Source of the DNA: Swaminathania salitolerans
Lineage (GTDB): Bacteria > Pseudomonadota > Alphaproteobacteria > Acetobacterales > Acetobacteraceae
Direction: 5' to 3' (one strand)
Assembly: GCF_025994315.1 (NCBI RefSeq)
Contig: NZ_BAQE01000005.1
Length of the DNA: 64,000 nt
A program made the position numbers and the translations under genes. Below are positions 51,590-60,177 of the stretch, piece by piece (position 1 is the first letter of the stretch; each line of letters begins with the position of its first letter). Under the pieces are notes generated by a model, which made no database searches, was not told the DNA's origin, and saw only the letters and a list, made by a program, of their open reading frames with translations.

Positions 51590-51634
51590 GGTTCCGGTCG
51601 GCATGGATCCGGTCGGTATGGTTCCGGTCGGCGC
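51590..51634. repeat. 3 x 15-bp tandem array in the hydrolase-prs gap
   Basis: Three units GG(T/A)(T/A)CCGGTCGG(C/T)(A/G)(T/C). The surrounding 300-bp gap (51548-51848) otherwise shows only GC-rich sequence with further GGGCGGGCGG-type runs. The promoter of prs must lie near its right end, but I could not pick -35/-10 boxes with confidence. Confidence 0.8.
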
Positions 51635-51848
51635 CTTCCGGGCGGGCGGTTGAGGGGCGGACGATCCGGCTCGACCGGAGCGATTCCCGGCAGCGTGCCG
51701 GCAAGCCCGGCCCGGATGAACAAGGCGGTCACGGCTGCGTAAAAAACGCTTTGTCGACTGGAGCGAGTCTCCATGAGTTAATGACAGCGTGACGCGGCGT
51801 TGTTAGAAGGCCGCGTTTGCTGCCGCCCCGGACCGGAGTCGTTTCCCG

Positions 51849-52781
51849 ATGAAGATCGTCGCCTGTAACAGTAACCTGCCTCTGGCGCGTGCCGTCGCTC
51901 AGGAACTGCGTCTCCCGCTGTGCAAGGTATCGGTGCGGCGCTTCGCCGATGCGGAGGTCTTCGTCGAAATCCAGGAAAACGTGCGCGGTGAGGACGTTTT
52001 CGTTATCCAGAGCACGTGCTCGCCGACGAACGACAATCTCATGGAACTGCTGATCATGCTCGATGCGCTGCGTCGCGGATCGGCGCGCCGGGTGACGGCG
52101 GTCATGCCCTATTTCGGCTATGCGCGGCAGGATCGCAAATCCGGCCCGCGTACGCCCATCAGCGCCAAGCTGGTCGCCAATCTTCTGGTCGAAGCCGGCG
52201 CCAACCGCATTCTGACCATGGATCTGCACGCCATGCAGATCCAGGGCTTCTTCGATATTCCCGTCGATAATCTCTATGCGGCGCCGCTTTTCAAGCGCGA
52301 TATCAATGCCCGTCATCCCGATGAAGACCTGATGATCGTCTCCCCGGATGTGGGGGGTGTCGTTCGTGCCCGCCAGCTCGCCCAGCGTCTCAATACCGAT
52401 CTCGCCATCATCGACAAGCGTCGCGAGCGTGCGGGGGTCTCGGAAGTGATGAACGTGATCGGCGATGTCACCGGACGCTACTGCATTCTCGTCGACGATA
52501 TCATCGATAGTGGCGGGTCGCTCTGCAATGCGGCGGAGGCGCTCATGAAGCACGGTGCTGCCGGAGTGGAGGCCTATGTCACCCATGGCGTCCTGACCGG
52601 ACAGGCGGTCGAGCGGGTGCGGATGTCTCCGCTCGGGATGCTGACCCTGACCGATAGCATTCCTGCGACCGGGGCCATGGATGAATCGCCCAATATCCGT
52701 CAGATCAGCACGGCAAATCTTCTGGCGCGCGCCATGAGTGCCGTTGCCGATGAAAGCTCCGTCTCCTCGCTCTTCGACTAA
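51849..52781 (+). CDS. prs: Ribose-phosphate pyrophosphokinase
   Basis: 310 residues, the class I length. RFADAEVFVEIQENVRGEDV, FVIQSTCSPTNDNLMELLIM, YFGYARQDRKSGPRTPISAK, the divalent-metal DLHAMQIQGFFDIPVDNLYA, and the PRPP-binding loop CILVDDIIDSGGSLCNAAEAL are all conserved. Makes PRPP from ribose 5-phosphate and ATP for nucleotide, His and Trp synthesis. It probably leads an operon with the phosphatase that follows 12 nt later. Confidence 0.98.
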   Translation: MKIVACNSNLPLARAVAQELRLPLCKVSVRRFADAEVFVEIQENVRGEDVFVIQSTCSPTNDNLMELLIMLDALRRGSARRVTAVMPYFGYARQDRKSGPRTPISAKLVANLLVEAGANRILTMDLHAMQIQGFFDIPVDNLYAAPLFKRDINARHPDEDLMIVSPDVGGVVRARQLAQRLNTDLAIIDKRRERAGVSEVMNVIGDVTGRYCILVDDIIDSGGSLCNAAEALMKHGAAGVEAYVTHGVLTGQAVERVRMSPLGMLTLTDSIPATGAMDESPNIRQISTANLLARAMSAVADESSVSSLFD

Positions 52782-52793
52782 GGACCGTCTCCC

Positions 52794-53378
52794 ATGCTGC
52801 TTCGTCGCCCCTTCTGGTATCTGCGTCACGGTCAGACGGACTGGAACGCCCAGAATCTCTCCCAGGGCCGAACGGATATTCCGCTGAATGCGACCGGTCG
52901 CGAACAGGCCGTCAAGGCGGGCGCGTCTCTCGCGCGTCACTGGCGCGACGGCGCATCGCCGATCGCCCGTATCGTTTCCTCGCCGCTGTCGCGTGCCTAC
53001 GACACCGCTGTGGCGGCCCAGGAAGCGATCGCGGCGTCGAGCGGCGTGACCCTGCCGCTCTCCACCGATCGCGATCTCGAGGAGGTCTGTTTCGGCGTCA
53101 TGGAGGGGGAACCCATGGGCGACTGGTACGATCCCTGGATCGAGGGCGGGTTCACCCCGGAAGGATGCGAGACCTTTGCCGGTCTGAAATCCCGTGCGTC
53201 TTCTGCCGTCAACCGCGCGCTGGAACAGGACGGCATACCCATGATCGTCGCGCATGGTGCGTTGTTTCGCGCCCTGCGTGCCGCCATGAGCCTGCCGATC
53301 AATGTCCGCCTGGCCAACGCCGTGCCGCTCTATTGCGACCCGACGGATAATGGCTGGGTGCTGACCGCTTACGAGTGA
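52794..53378 (+). CDS. Histidine phosphatase family protein (phosphoglycerate mutase-like)
   Basis: 194 residues. Catalytic RHGQTDWNAQ with RTDIPLNATGREQA, SPLSRAYDTA, acid-base region LEEVCFGVMEGEPMGDWYDP and second histidine in IVAHGALFRALRAA. Members dephosphorylate small metabolites such as sugar phosphates or alpha-ribazole phosphate; the substrate is not deducible. The fixed spacing after prs suggests coexpression. Confidence 0.88.
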   Translation: MLLRRPFWYLRHGQTDWNAQNLSQGRTDIPLNATGREQAVKAGASLARHWRDGASPIARIVSSPLSRAYDTAVAAQEAIAASSGVTLPLSTDRDLEEVCFGVMEGEPMGDWYDPWIEGGFTPEGCETFAGLKSRASSAVNRALEQDGIPMIVAHGALFRALRAAMSLPINVRLANAVPLYCDPTDNGWVLTAYE

Positions 53379-53387
53379 GGGAGGCGG

Positions 53388-53411
53388 GGCGCTCCCCCGG
53401 GGCGCTCCCCT
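53388..53411. repeat. 2 x 12-bp tandem repeat
   Basis: GGGCGCTCCCC(C/T) twice, in the 168-bp gap before rplY; it can also fold as a small hairpin. Confidence 0.6.
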
Positions 53412-53546
53412 GCCTCCCGGTGTCATTGCGGGCAAATCGCCCGCCGACTCCCGAAGATCATTGCCTTGCACCCTCATTTCCGCTAAGGCGCGCCTTCACT
53501 CAGGCACCCCTGGAGGCCGTGAGTGCAATGAATCTGGGAGAATACC

Positions 53547-54188
53547 GTGACAAATATGACGTCCCTCGAAGTCTCTACGCGCGCGAAGGCTGGTAAGGGG
53601 GCAGCGCGCGCAACGAGACGTGCCGGTCTGGTGCCGGGTGTTGTGTATGGTGGCAAGCAGGAGCCTTCGCTGATCCAGATTGATCCGCGCATCATCCACA
53701 AGGAAATGGTCCGTGGCGGCTGGCGTTCGCGCCTGTACGAACTGCCGCTCGAAAGCGGTACCGTGCGCGCCCTGCTGCGTGAAGTGCAGCTGCATCCCGT
53801 GACCGATGCGCCGATCCATGTCGACTTCCAGCGCCTCGCGCCGGGCGAGAAGGTCCATGTGACCGTCTCCATCCACGTGACGGGCGAAGACAAGGCCCCG
53901 GGCATCAAGCGCGGCGGCGTGCTGAACCTGGTCCGTCACACGGTGGACGTCATGGCCGATGTCGATCACATCCCGTCCAGCTTCACGGTCGATCTGAGCC
54001 AGCTCGACATCCACGACAACGTGCGCTGGGACGACCTGACCGGCACCGAGAACGTGACGCCGGTTCTGCAGCTGCCGAACTTCGTCATCGCCACCATCGC
54101 ACCGCCGACGGTCGATGCCGAGATGGAAGCAGAAGCCGCTGCGAAGGCCGCTGCTGAAGCCGCCGCCGCTCCTGCGAAGAAGAAGTAA
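53547..54188 (+). CDS. rplY: 50S ribosomal protein L25 (general stress protein Ctc type)
   Basis: 213 residues from a GTG at 53547 with GGGAG about 6 nt upstream; an ATG three codons later is possible. LEVSTRAKAGKGAARATRRA, GLVPGVVYGGKQEP, HPVTDAPIHVDFQRL form the 5S rRNA-binding domain; the extra C-terminal domain (HVTGEDKAPGIKRGGVLNLV) and an Ala/Lys tail mark the long CTC/TL5 form. It binds 5S rRNA in the large subunit. pth follows 20 nt later, the usual order. Confidence 0.96.
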   Translation: MTNMTSLEVSTRAKAGKGAARATRRAGLVPGVVYGGKQEPSLIQIDPRIIHKEMVRGGWRSRLYELPLESGTVRALLREVQLHPVTDAPIHVDFQRLAPGEKVHVTVSIHVTGEDKAPGIKRGGVLNLVRHTVDVMADVDHIPSSFTVDLSQLDIHDNVRWDDLTGTENVTPVLQLPNFVIATIAPPTVDAEMEAEAAAKAAAEAAAAPAKKK

Positions 54189-54208
54189 GACCGCTCGGGG
54201 TGGCCGCA

Positions 54209-54787
54209 ATGCTACTCTGGACCGGGCTCGGTAACCCCGAGCCCGGCATGCGCAGGCAGCGCCACAATATCGGTTTCATGGCTGTCGAGCGTATTGCCGA
54301 ATACTACCGGTTTTCTCCCTGGCGCGCGCGCTTCAAGGGAGAGACGGCCGAGGGCAGCATCGAGGGACAGAAAGTCCTTCTGCTCAAGCCCATGACCTAC
54401 ATGAATCTGTCCGGCGAGAGCGTGCAGCAGGCTGCGCGGTTCTTCAGGATTCCGGTATCCGACATCACGGCGTTTCATGACGAACTCGATCTTGCTTTCT
54501 GCAAGGTGCGGGTCAAGCGCGGTGGCGGTGCGGCGGGCCATAACGGTCTGCGCTCCATGGACCGTATGCTGGGCGACCAGAATTATCAGCGCGTACGCCT
54601 CGGCATCGGGCATCCCGGTCACAAGGACCGTGTGACCGGCCATGTGCTGGGCGATTTCGCCAAGGCCGAACAGACAGAACTCGAAGCGCTTCTCGATGCC
54701 GTGGCTGCGGCGTCGCCCCTGCTGGCCAAGGGGGAACCGGAAGCGACAATGACAAAAATCGCCATGCTGTGCGGGGAGAAACGCTGA
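54209..54787 (+). CDS. pth: Peptidyl-tRNA hydrolase
   Basis: 192 residues from the ATG at 54209 (GGGG 8 nt upstream); a GTG three codons earlier is open. LGNPEPGMRRQRHNIGFMAV contains the catalytic His; KPMTYMNLSGESVQQAARFF, FHDELDLAFCKVRVKRGGGA and GHNGLRSMDRML complete the family motifs. It frees tRNA from prematurely released peptidyl-tRNA. Its TGA overlaps the ychF ATG (TGATG). Confidence 0.97.
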   Translation: MLLWTGLGNPEPGMRRQRHNIGFMAVERIAEYYRFSPWRARFKGETAEGSIEGQKVLLLKPMTYMNLSGESVQQAARFFRIPVSDITAFHDELDLAFCKVRVKRGGGAAGHNGLRSMDRMLGDQNYQRVRLGIGHPGHKDRVTGHVLGDFAKAEQTELEALLDAVAAASPLLAKGEPEATMTKIAMLCGEKR

Positions 54788-55881
54788 TGGGTTTCAATTG
54801 TGGCATCGTGGGGCTCCCCAATGTGGGCAAGTCCACCCTGTTCAACGCATTGACCGAAACGGCGGCAGCTCAGGCAGCGAATTATCCCTTCTGCACGATC
54901 GAGCCCAATGTCGGCCGCGTGGCCGTGCCTGACGCGCGTCTCGACAATCTGGCGCGCATCGGCAAGTCGCAGAAAATCCTGCCGACCAGCCTCGAATTCG
55001 TCGATATCGCCGGTCTCGTGCGCGGCGCATCGCGTGGTGAGGGTCTGGGTAACCAGTTCCTTGCCAATATCCGCGAGGTGGATGCCATCATCCATGTCCT
55101 GCGCTGCTTCGAGGATGACGACATCACCCATGTCGAAGGCGGCGTGGACCCCGTGCGCGATGCCGAAATCATCGAGACCGAACTGATGCTGGCCGATCTC
55201 GACTCGCTCGAGAAACGACAGACCGCATTGCAGAAGCGCGCCCGTGGCAACGATCGCGAGGCGCAGCAGCAGCTCGCGATCATGGACCCGATCATGGCGG
55301 CCCTGCGCGACGGCAAGTCTGCCCGCACCGCCGTGCCCGAAGGTGAGGAAGAGACTGCACGGCGTCTGCAGCTCATGACCACCAAGCCAGTGCTTTATGT
55401 CTGCAATGTGGAAGAAGGCTCGGCAGCGACCGGCAACAGCCATTCCGAATCCGTGCGCAAGCGCGCCGAGGCCGAAGGCGCTGCCGTGGTGGTGGTCTCT
55501 GCCGCCATCGAAGCCGAAGTCAGCCAGCTGCCGCAGGAAGAGCGTGCCGAGTTTCTCGAGGGGCTGGGACTGAACAATTCGGGCCTCGATCGCGTCATCG
55601 CCGCCGGATACGGACTTCTGGGCCTGAGCACCTATTTCACGGTCGGCCCGAAAGAGACGCGCGCCTGGACCATTACCAGAGGCACAAAGGCGCCCCAGGC
55701 GGCTGCCGTCATCCATAACGATTTCGAGCGCGGCTTCATTGCCTGCGAAACCGTGGCCTATGACGATTACATTGCCTGTGGCGGCGAATCCGGTGCCAAG
55801 GAAGCGGGCAAGCTGCGTATCGAAGGCAAGGACTATGTGGTGCAGGATGGCGATGTCCTGCTCTTCCGTTTCAACGTCTGA
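54787..55881 (+). CDS. ychF: Redox-regulated ATPase YchF
   Basis: 364 residues from the ATG at 54787. P-loop GIVGLPNVGKSTLFNALT, G3 region FVDIAGLVRGASRGEGLGNQ, the altered G4 KPVLYVCNVEE (NxxE instead of NKxD, giving ATP preference) and the C-terminal TGS domain (FIACETVAYDDYIACGG-type). YchF/OLA1 binds ribosomes and responds to oxidative stress. Coupled to pth. Confidence 0.97.
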   Translation: MGFNCGIVGLPNVGKSTLFNALTETAAAQAANYPFCTIEPNVGRVAVPDARLDNLARIGKSQKILPTSLEFVDIAGLVRGASRGEGLGNQFLANIREVDAIIHVLRCFEDDDITHVEGGVDPVRDAEIIETELMLADLDSLEKRQTALQKRARGNDREAQQQLAIMDPIMAALRDGKSARTAVPEGEEETARRLQLMTTKPVLYVCNVEEGSAATGNSHSESVRKRAEAEGAAVVVVSAAIEAEVSQLPQEERAEFLEGLGLNNSGLDRVIAAGYGLLGLSTYFTVGPKETRAWTITRGTKAPQAAAVIHNDFERGFIACETVAYDDYIACGGESGAKEAGKLRIEGKDYVVQDGDVLLFRFNV

Positions 55882-55960
55882 TCTCTTCCGGGTTCCTTCG
55901 CACCCCTTGACCCTGTCATTCCGGCGGACATGATGGGTCTCCCTTCAACGGAGGCGCATC

Positions 55961-57115
55961 ATGGATATTCTGGTCGCGTGCGATTCCTTCAAGGAAAGCC
56001 TGTCTGCCGAGGCTGTCGTGCAGCAGATCGTCGGCGGGTTTTCGGAGATTTTCCCTGAAGCGCGCTATCACGGGTTTCCCATGGCCGACGGGGGCGAGGG
56101 AACCGCCCGGATCGTTGCGCGCGTAACGGGAGGCACGCTCGAGACGCGCCGTGTATGCGGGCCTCTGGGCGTGGAATGCGAAGCGCATTTCGGCCTCCTG
56201 CCCGACCGGAAAACGGCCGTGATCGAGCTGGCAGAGGCCGCCGGACTTGCGCAGCTCCCGCCCGAATCCCGCTCCCCCCTCTTTGCCACGACCTATGGCG
56301 TCGGGCAGCTCATGCAGGCCGCACTGGATATGGGGTGTCGGCATCTTGTGCTCGCCCTGGGAGGCAGCGCGACCTGCGACGGGGGCGCCGGTATGCTCCA
56401 GGCGCTCGGCGTTTCCCTGAAGGACCGCGACGGGTCGGAGCTCCCTCCCGGAGGGGGCGCCCTTTCCCGCCTCGCGACACTCGATTCGTCTTCGATCGAT
56501 CCGCGTCTGCTCTCGAGCCGGATCGAGATCCTGTGCGATGTCGAGGCGCCTCTTCTCGGGCCGACCGGTGCGGTGGCGCTGTTCGGCCCGCAGAAAGGGG
56601 CGACACCGGAGATGCTCCCCCTGCTCGAGGACGGGCTGTCGCGTCTGGCTTCCCTGCTCGGACAAAGCTGTTGCGAAGATCTGGGTGCACGACCGGGAAT
56701 GGGGGCTGCCGGTGGGGCCGCGCTCGGCCTCGTGGCGCTTTGTGGCGCAGCGCTCGTGCCCGGCGCACGTCATATCGCCGGATTGCTCGGTCTGGACAGG
56801 CTGATGCCGCAGGTCGATCTGGTCGTTACCGGAGAAGGGCGGCTGGATTCGCAGACGATTCGCGGCAAGGCGCCCAGTGCGATCGCGGATCTCGCCCGCA
56901 CATACGGCAAGCCCGTTTTCGCCTTTGCGGGTACGCTCGGGCACGATCACGCCGTTTTGCACGATGCGGGATTCGATGCCGTTTTCAGCTGCCTCGCCCG
57001 CCCCTGCACCCTGCAGGAGGCTCTGGACGAGGCCGCTGCCAATCTGAGGCGCGCGGCGCGCAATGTCGCGGCGACTCTGTCTGTCGGGCGCTCTTTCCAA
57101 GAAAACCAGGGATGA
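55961..57115 (+). CDS. Glycerate kinase (GarK/GlxK type I)
   Basis: 384 residues. MDILVACDSFKESLSAEAV, MADGGEGTARIVARVTGG, HLVLALGGSATCDGGAGMLQ, ALFGPQKGATPEML and VDLVVTGEGRLDSQTIRGKA are class-I glycerate kinase motifs. It phosphorylates D-glycerate in the cytoplasm. It may feed the glyoxylate/tartronate or polyol routes. It precedes proA by 86 nt with no obvious terminator. Confidence 0.92.
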   Translation: MDILVACDSFKESLSAEAVVQQIVGGFSEIFPEARYHGFPMADGGEGTARIVARVTGGTLETRRVCGPLGVECEAHFGLLPDRKTAVIELAEAAGLAQLPPESRSPLFATTYGVGQLMQAALDMGCRHLVLALGGSATCDGGAGMLQALGVSLKDRDGSELPPGGGALSRLATLDSSSIDPRLLSSRIEILCDVEAPLLGPTGAVALFGPQKGATPEMLPLLEDGLSRLASLLGQSCCEDLGARPGMGAAGGAALGLVALCGAALVPGARHIAGLLGLDRLMPQVDLVVTGEGRLDSQTIRGKAPSAIADLARTYGKPVFAFAGTLGHDHAVLHDAGFDAVFSCLARPCTLQEALDEAAANLRRAARNVAATLSVGRSFQENQG

Positions 57116-57201
57116 TACATAGCTTCGGGCGTCTTTCTTCCGGACAGGCCGCGCCCGATGCGGCCCGGGAGGGGGAAGGCGCAGCGAAGACAGGAGAAGG
57201 C

Positions 57202-58461
57202 ATGTTGGAAACCGCCGCGACCGTGTCCGATTTCAGGGCCCTGACCGAACCCGCGCGCAAGGCCGCCCGCATTCTTGCCATCGCTCCGGCGAGCCAGCGC
57301 AACGATGCCTTGCGTGCCGCAGCCGGATCGCTGCGTCTGCGTGCCGCCGATATTCTCGTTGCCAATGCCCGCGACGTCGCGGCGTCCCGTGCATCTGCGG
57401 CTTTCATCGATCGTCTGACCCTTACCCCCGCCCGGATCGAGGCGATGGCCAGGGGGCTCGAGGCGATTGCGCTTCTTCCCGATCCTGTCGGACGCATATT
57501 GTCCGAGTGGACGCGGCCGAACGGGCTTGCGATCCGACGCGTCGCGACACCGCTCGGGGTGATCGGCATGATCTATGAAAGTCGGCCCAATGTCGGGGCC
57601 GACGCAGCCGGGCTGTGCATCAAATCCGGCAACGCCGTCATCCTGCGCGGTGGGTCGGAGAGTCATCACTCCGCCCGGTGCATCCAGGAATCGATCCGGA
57701 TCGGGCTGGAGCAGGCCGGTCTGCCCGGAGCCTGCGTCCAGAATGTTCCCGATACGGACAGGGCCCATGTCTCCGCGATGCTCGGCGCTGCCGGGGAGAT
57801 CGACATGATCATCCCGCGTGGGGGCAAGTCGCTCGTCGAGCGCGTGCAGCGCGAGGCAAGGGTTCCGGTACTCGCGCATGCCGACGGGCTGTGTCACACC
57901 TACGTGCACGAGAAGGCGGATTTCGCCATGGCCCGTGCAATTGTGGCCAATGCCAAGATGCGCCGTCCCGGTATCTGTGGCGCGACAGAGACCCTTCTGA
58001 TCGACCGGCATATCGCTCCGGACCTTCTGCCGCTTCTCATCCAGGACCTGCACTCTCTCGGATGTGCGGTCATGGGAGACGATACGGCGCGGGGCATCGT
58101 GCCCGATCTCGAACCGGCGACGTCGGATCATTTCGCGACCGAGTGGCTCGATGCCCGTCTCTGCGTCGCTGTGGTCGAGGGGGTGGATGAAGCGCTGGCC
58201 CATATCGCGCGCTATGGCAGCGGACATACGGAAGCGATCGTCACCGGGGATGCGGCCGCTGCAGAGCGTTTCCTGAACGGCACCGACAGTGCTGTGGTGA
58301 TGTGGAACGCCTCGACGCAGTTCTGCGATGGCGGGGAGTTCGGCTTCGGGGCCGAGATCGGCATCGCGACCGGCAAGATCCATGCGCGTGGCCCTGTCGG
58401 TCTCGAGCAGCTGACCACATTCCGCTACGAGGTGCGCGGCACCGGTCAGACCCGCCCCTGA
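57202..58461 (+). CDS. proA: Gamma-glutamyl phosphate reductase
   Basis: 419 residues from the ATG at 57202, preceded by CAGGAGAAGG; the frame is open far upstream over glycerate kinase, which is spurious. Catalytic Cys259 in RRPGICGATETLLID, ESRPNVGADAAGLCIKSGNA, IIPRGGKSLVERVQREARVP and FGFGAEIGIATGKIHARGPV are conserved. It reduces glutamyl phosphate to the semialdehyde in proline synthesis; proC is at 39263. nadD starts one base after the stop. Confidence 0.97.
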   Translation: MLETAATVSDFRALTEPARKAARILAIAPASQRNDALRAAAGSLRLRAADILVANARDVAASRASAAFIDRLTLTPARIEAMARGLEAIALLPDPVGRILSEWTRPNGLAIRRVATPLGVIGMIYESRPNVGADAAGLCIKSGNAVILRGGSESHHSARCIQESIRIGLEQAGLPGACVQNVPDTDRAHVSAMLGAAGEIDMIIPRGGKSLVERVQREARVPVLAHADGLCHTYVHEKADFAMARAIVANAKMRRPGICGATETLLIDRHIAPDLLPLLIQDLHSLGCAVMGDDTARGIVPDLEPATSDHFATEWLDARLCVAVVEGVDEALAHIARYGSGHTEAIVTGDAAAAERFLNGTDSAVVMWNASTQFCDGGEFGFGAEIGIATGKIHARGPVGLEQLTTFRYEVRGTGQTRP

Positions 58462-58462
58462 C

Positions 58463-59089
58463 GTGTCGCAGATCCCGAAATACGGCGACGGGCGGTCGAT
58501 CTCGGTGGGATTGCTGGGGGGGTCCTTCAACCCGGCACATGCCGGACATCTCCAGCTGGCGCGCTATGCCCTGACGCATCTCCGTCTCGATCAGGTCTGG
58601 CTCATGGTTTCGCCGGGAAACCCCCTCAAATCCCGGGCCGGAATGGCCCCTTTTCCTGACCGGCTCGCGACAGCCCGTGCTCTTGCCGACGGTCGTCGCA
58701 TCATCGCAACCGATATCGAGGCGCGGCTCGGGAAACGCTATACGGTCGAGACCGTCTCGCTTCTGCGCCTGCGTTTTCCCCGGGTGCGATTCGTCTGGCT
58801 GATGGGCGCGGACGGGCTGGCTTCGCTCACGCGCTGGCGGCGCTGGCGCGATCTCGCATTGATCGTCCCCATGGCGATCGTGCCGCGACCGGGCAGCAAC
58901 CGGACCGCCCTGAGCGGTCAGGCGACCCACGCCCTGCGCCATTTGCGGGTACCCGCGAGACAGGGGCCGGTTCTCTCGCGCAGGAAAGGTGGTGTCTGGG
59001 CTTTTCTTCCGGCGCCGCAAAACGGTATATCAGCGACAGCGTTACGGGATTCCGGACATTATCCTCCCGCGCTTTCTCGAACCAATTGA
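58463..59089 (+). CDS. nadD: Nicotinate-nucleotide adenylyltransferase
   Basis: 208 residues from a GTG at 58463. VGLLGGSFNPAHAGHLQLAR holds the nucleotidyltransferase HxGH, with LVSPGNPLKSRAGM, TVETVSLLRLRFP, WLMGADGLASLTRWRRW and a C-terminal ISATALRDSG (usually ISSTxIR). It makes deamido-NAD. The order proA-nadD-rsfS-rlmH is common in alphaproteobacteria. Confidence 0.95.
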   Translation: MSQIPKYGDGRSISVGLLGGSFNPAHAGHLQLARYALTHLRLDQVWLMVSPGNPLKSRAGMAPFPDRLATARALADGRRIIATDIEARLGKRYTVETVSLLRLRFPRVRFVWLMGADGLASLTRWRRWRDLALIVPMAIVPRPGSNRTALSGQATHALRHLRVPARQGPVLSRRKGGVWAFLPAPQNGISATALRDSGHYPPALSRTN

Positions 59090-59104
59090 CCGGAGTGTCG
59101 AGCC

Positions 59105-59656
59105 ATCGCCAGAAAACCGTCCGACGAGACGACCCCCACTGCCCGTCGCAGCGTCGCGGCCGAGCGTGAGATCCAGCCCGCCCCCGGCGAAGCTGCCGCT
59201 TCCCTAAAAGCCGCAGGCACGCCGCGCAAGAAAGCCGCCGCCGCAGGTCCGCGCAAGACGCGTGCCCCGCAACGCGAAGGCGCCGCGCGTGAGCTGGTCG
59301 AGAAAGCCCTTGCGGTGGTGACCGCGAGCCTGGACGAGGACAAGGCCGAGGATATCGTCACCCTCGATCTGCGCGGTCGGGCGAGCTTCGCCGATCACAT
59401 GGTCATCGCGACCGGTATCGCGGATCGGCAGATTGCCGCCATGGCATCGCATGTCGAAGACAAGCTCAACGAGATCGGGATCAAGCGTATCACCATCGAG
59501 GGGGCGAACGGGACGGACTGGGTGCTTCTCGATACGGGCGATATCGTGGTCCATCTCTTCAAGCCCGAGAGCCGGGCTCTGTATGCGCTCGAACGCATGT
59601 GGGGCAAGGATCTCGACGATGCCGCGCTGGACGGGGCGGATACGACGGATCTCTGA
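59105..59656 (+). CDS. rsfS: Ribosomal silencing factor RsfS, probable non-canonical AUC start
   Basis: The conserved domain (ELVEKALAVVTASLDEDKAE, DIVTLDLRGRASFADHMVIA, ITIEGANGTDWVLLDTGDIV, VHLFKPESRALYALERMWG) is RsfS, which binds L14 and blocks subunit joining in starved cells. The first in-frame ATG/GTG/TTG is the GTG at 59315, inside the first helix. Upstream the frame stays open to a TGA at 59087 and encodes a basic Ala/Pro/Lys-rich extension beginning ATC-GCC-AGA-AAA at 59105, where Met-Ala-Arg-Lys would be expected. GGAG lies 9 nt before the ATC. I take 59105 as the likely start (183 residues); the alternative is 113 residues from 59315. Confidence 0.75.
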   Translation: MARKPSDETTPTARRSVAAEREIQPAPGEAAASLKAAGTPRKKAAAAGPRKTRAPQREGAARELVEKALAVVTASLDEDKAEDIVTLDLRGRASFADHMVIATGIADRQIAAMASHVEDKLNEIGIKRITIEGANGTDWVLLDTGDIVVHLFKPESRALYALERMWGKDLDDAALDGADTTDL

Positions 59657-59661
59657 TCGGC

Positions 59662-60120
59662 GTGATCAGGATCGTTTCTGTCGGGCGTATGAAGAGAGGG
59701 CCGGAGCGCGATCTGTTCGACCGTTATGTCGAACGCACCCGGCCCCGGGTCGAGCTGCTCGAGATCGCCGAATCCCGCGGGAGTGCGTCCGAAATCAGGC
59801 GCAAGGATGCATCGGCCATTCTTTCGGCCTGTCCCGGGAGTGCCTTCGTCGTCGCGCTCGATGAGGGGGGCGATACGCCCGACAGCCAGAGTTTTTCCGC
59901 AAGTCTCGAGACCTGGCTCGCCTCCGGTCGTCAGGTCACGTTCGTGATCGGCGGGGCCGAAGGGCTCGAATCCTCGGTCATGGCACGCGCCGATGCGCGC
60001 CTCTCCTTCGGGAGGATGACCTGGCCGCACATGCTGGTCCGCGTCCTTCTGGCAGAGCAGCTTTATCGAGCCCGTGCCATCAGCGCCGGACATCCGTATC
60101 ACCGCGCCGCGCGGCCATAA
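59662..60120 (+). CDS. rlmH: 23S rRNA (pseudouridine-1915-N3)-methyltransferase RlmH
   Basis: 152 residues from a GTG at 59662, 5 nt after rsfS. Starts IRIVSVGRMKRGPERDLFDR; the SPOUT trefoil-knot blocks are FVVALDEGGDTPDSQSFSAS, VTFVIGGAEGLESSVMARAD and MTWPHMLVRVLLAEQLYRA with the C-terminal HPYHR. It methylates pseudouridine 1915 on the assembled ribosome. A terminator follows directly. Confidence 0.96.
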   Translation: MIRIVSVGRMKRGPERDLFDRYVERTRPRVELLEIAESRGSASEIRRKDASAILSACPGSAFVVALDEGGDTPDSQSFSASLETWLASGRQVTFVIGGAEGLESSVMARADARLSFGRMTWPHMLVRVLLAEQLYRARAISAGHPYHRAARP

Positions 60121-60152
60121 AAAAACGTCCCGGAACTCTTCGGGACGTTTTC
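60121..60152. terminator. Bidirectional terminator between rlmH and the CHAP gene
   Basis: AAAACGTCCCG / CGGGACGTTTT stem with an 8-nt loop; A-run and T-run flanks let it work for both convergent genes. Confidence 0.92.
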
Positions 60153-60177
60153 CATTTCTATCAGGATGATGGCGATT

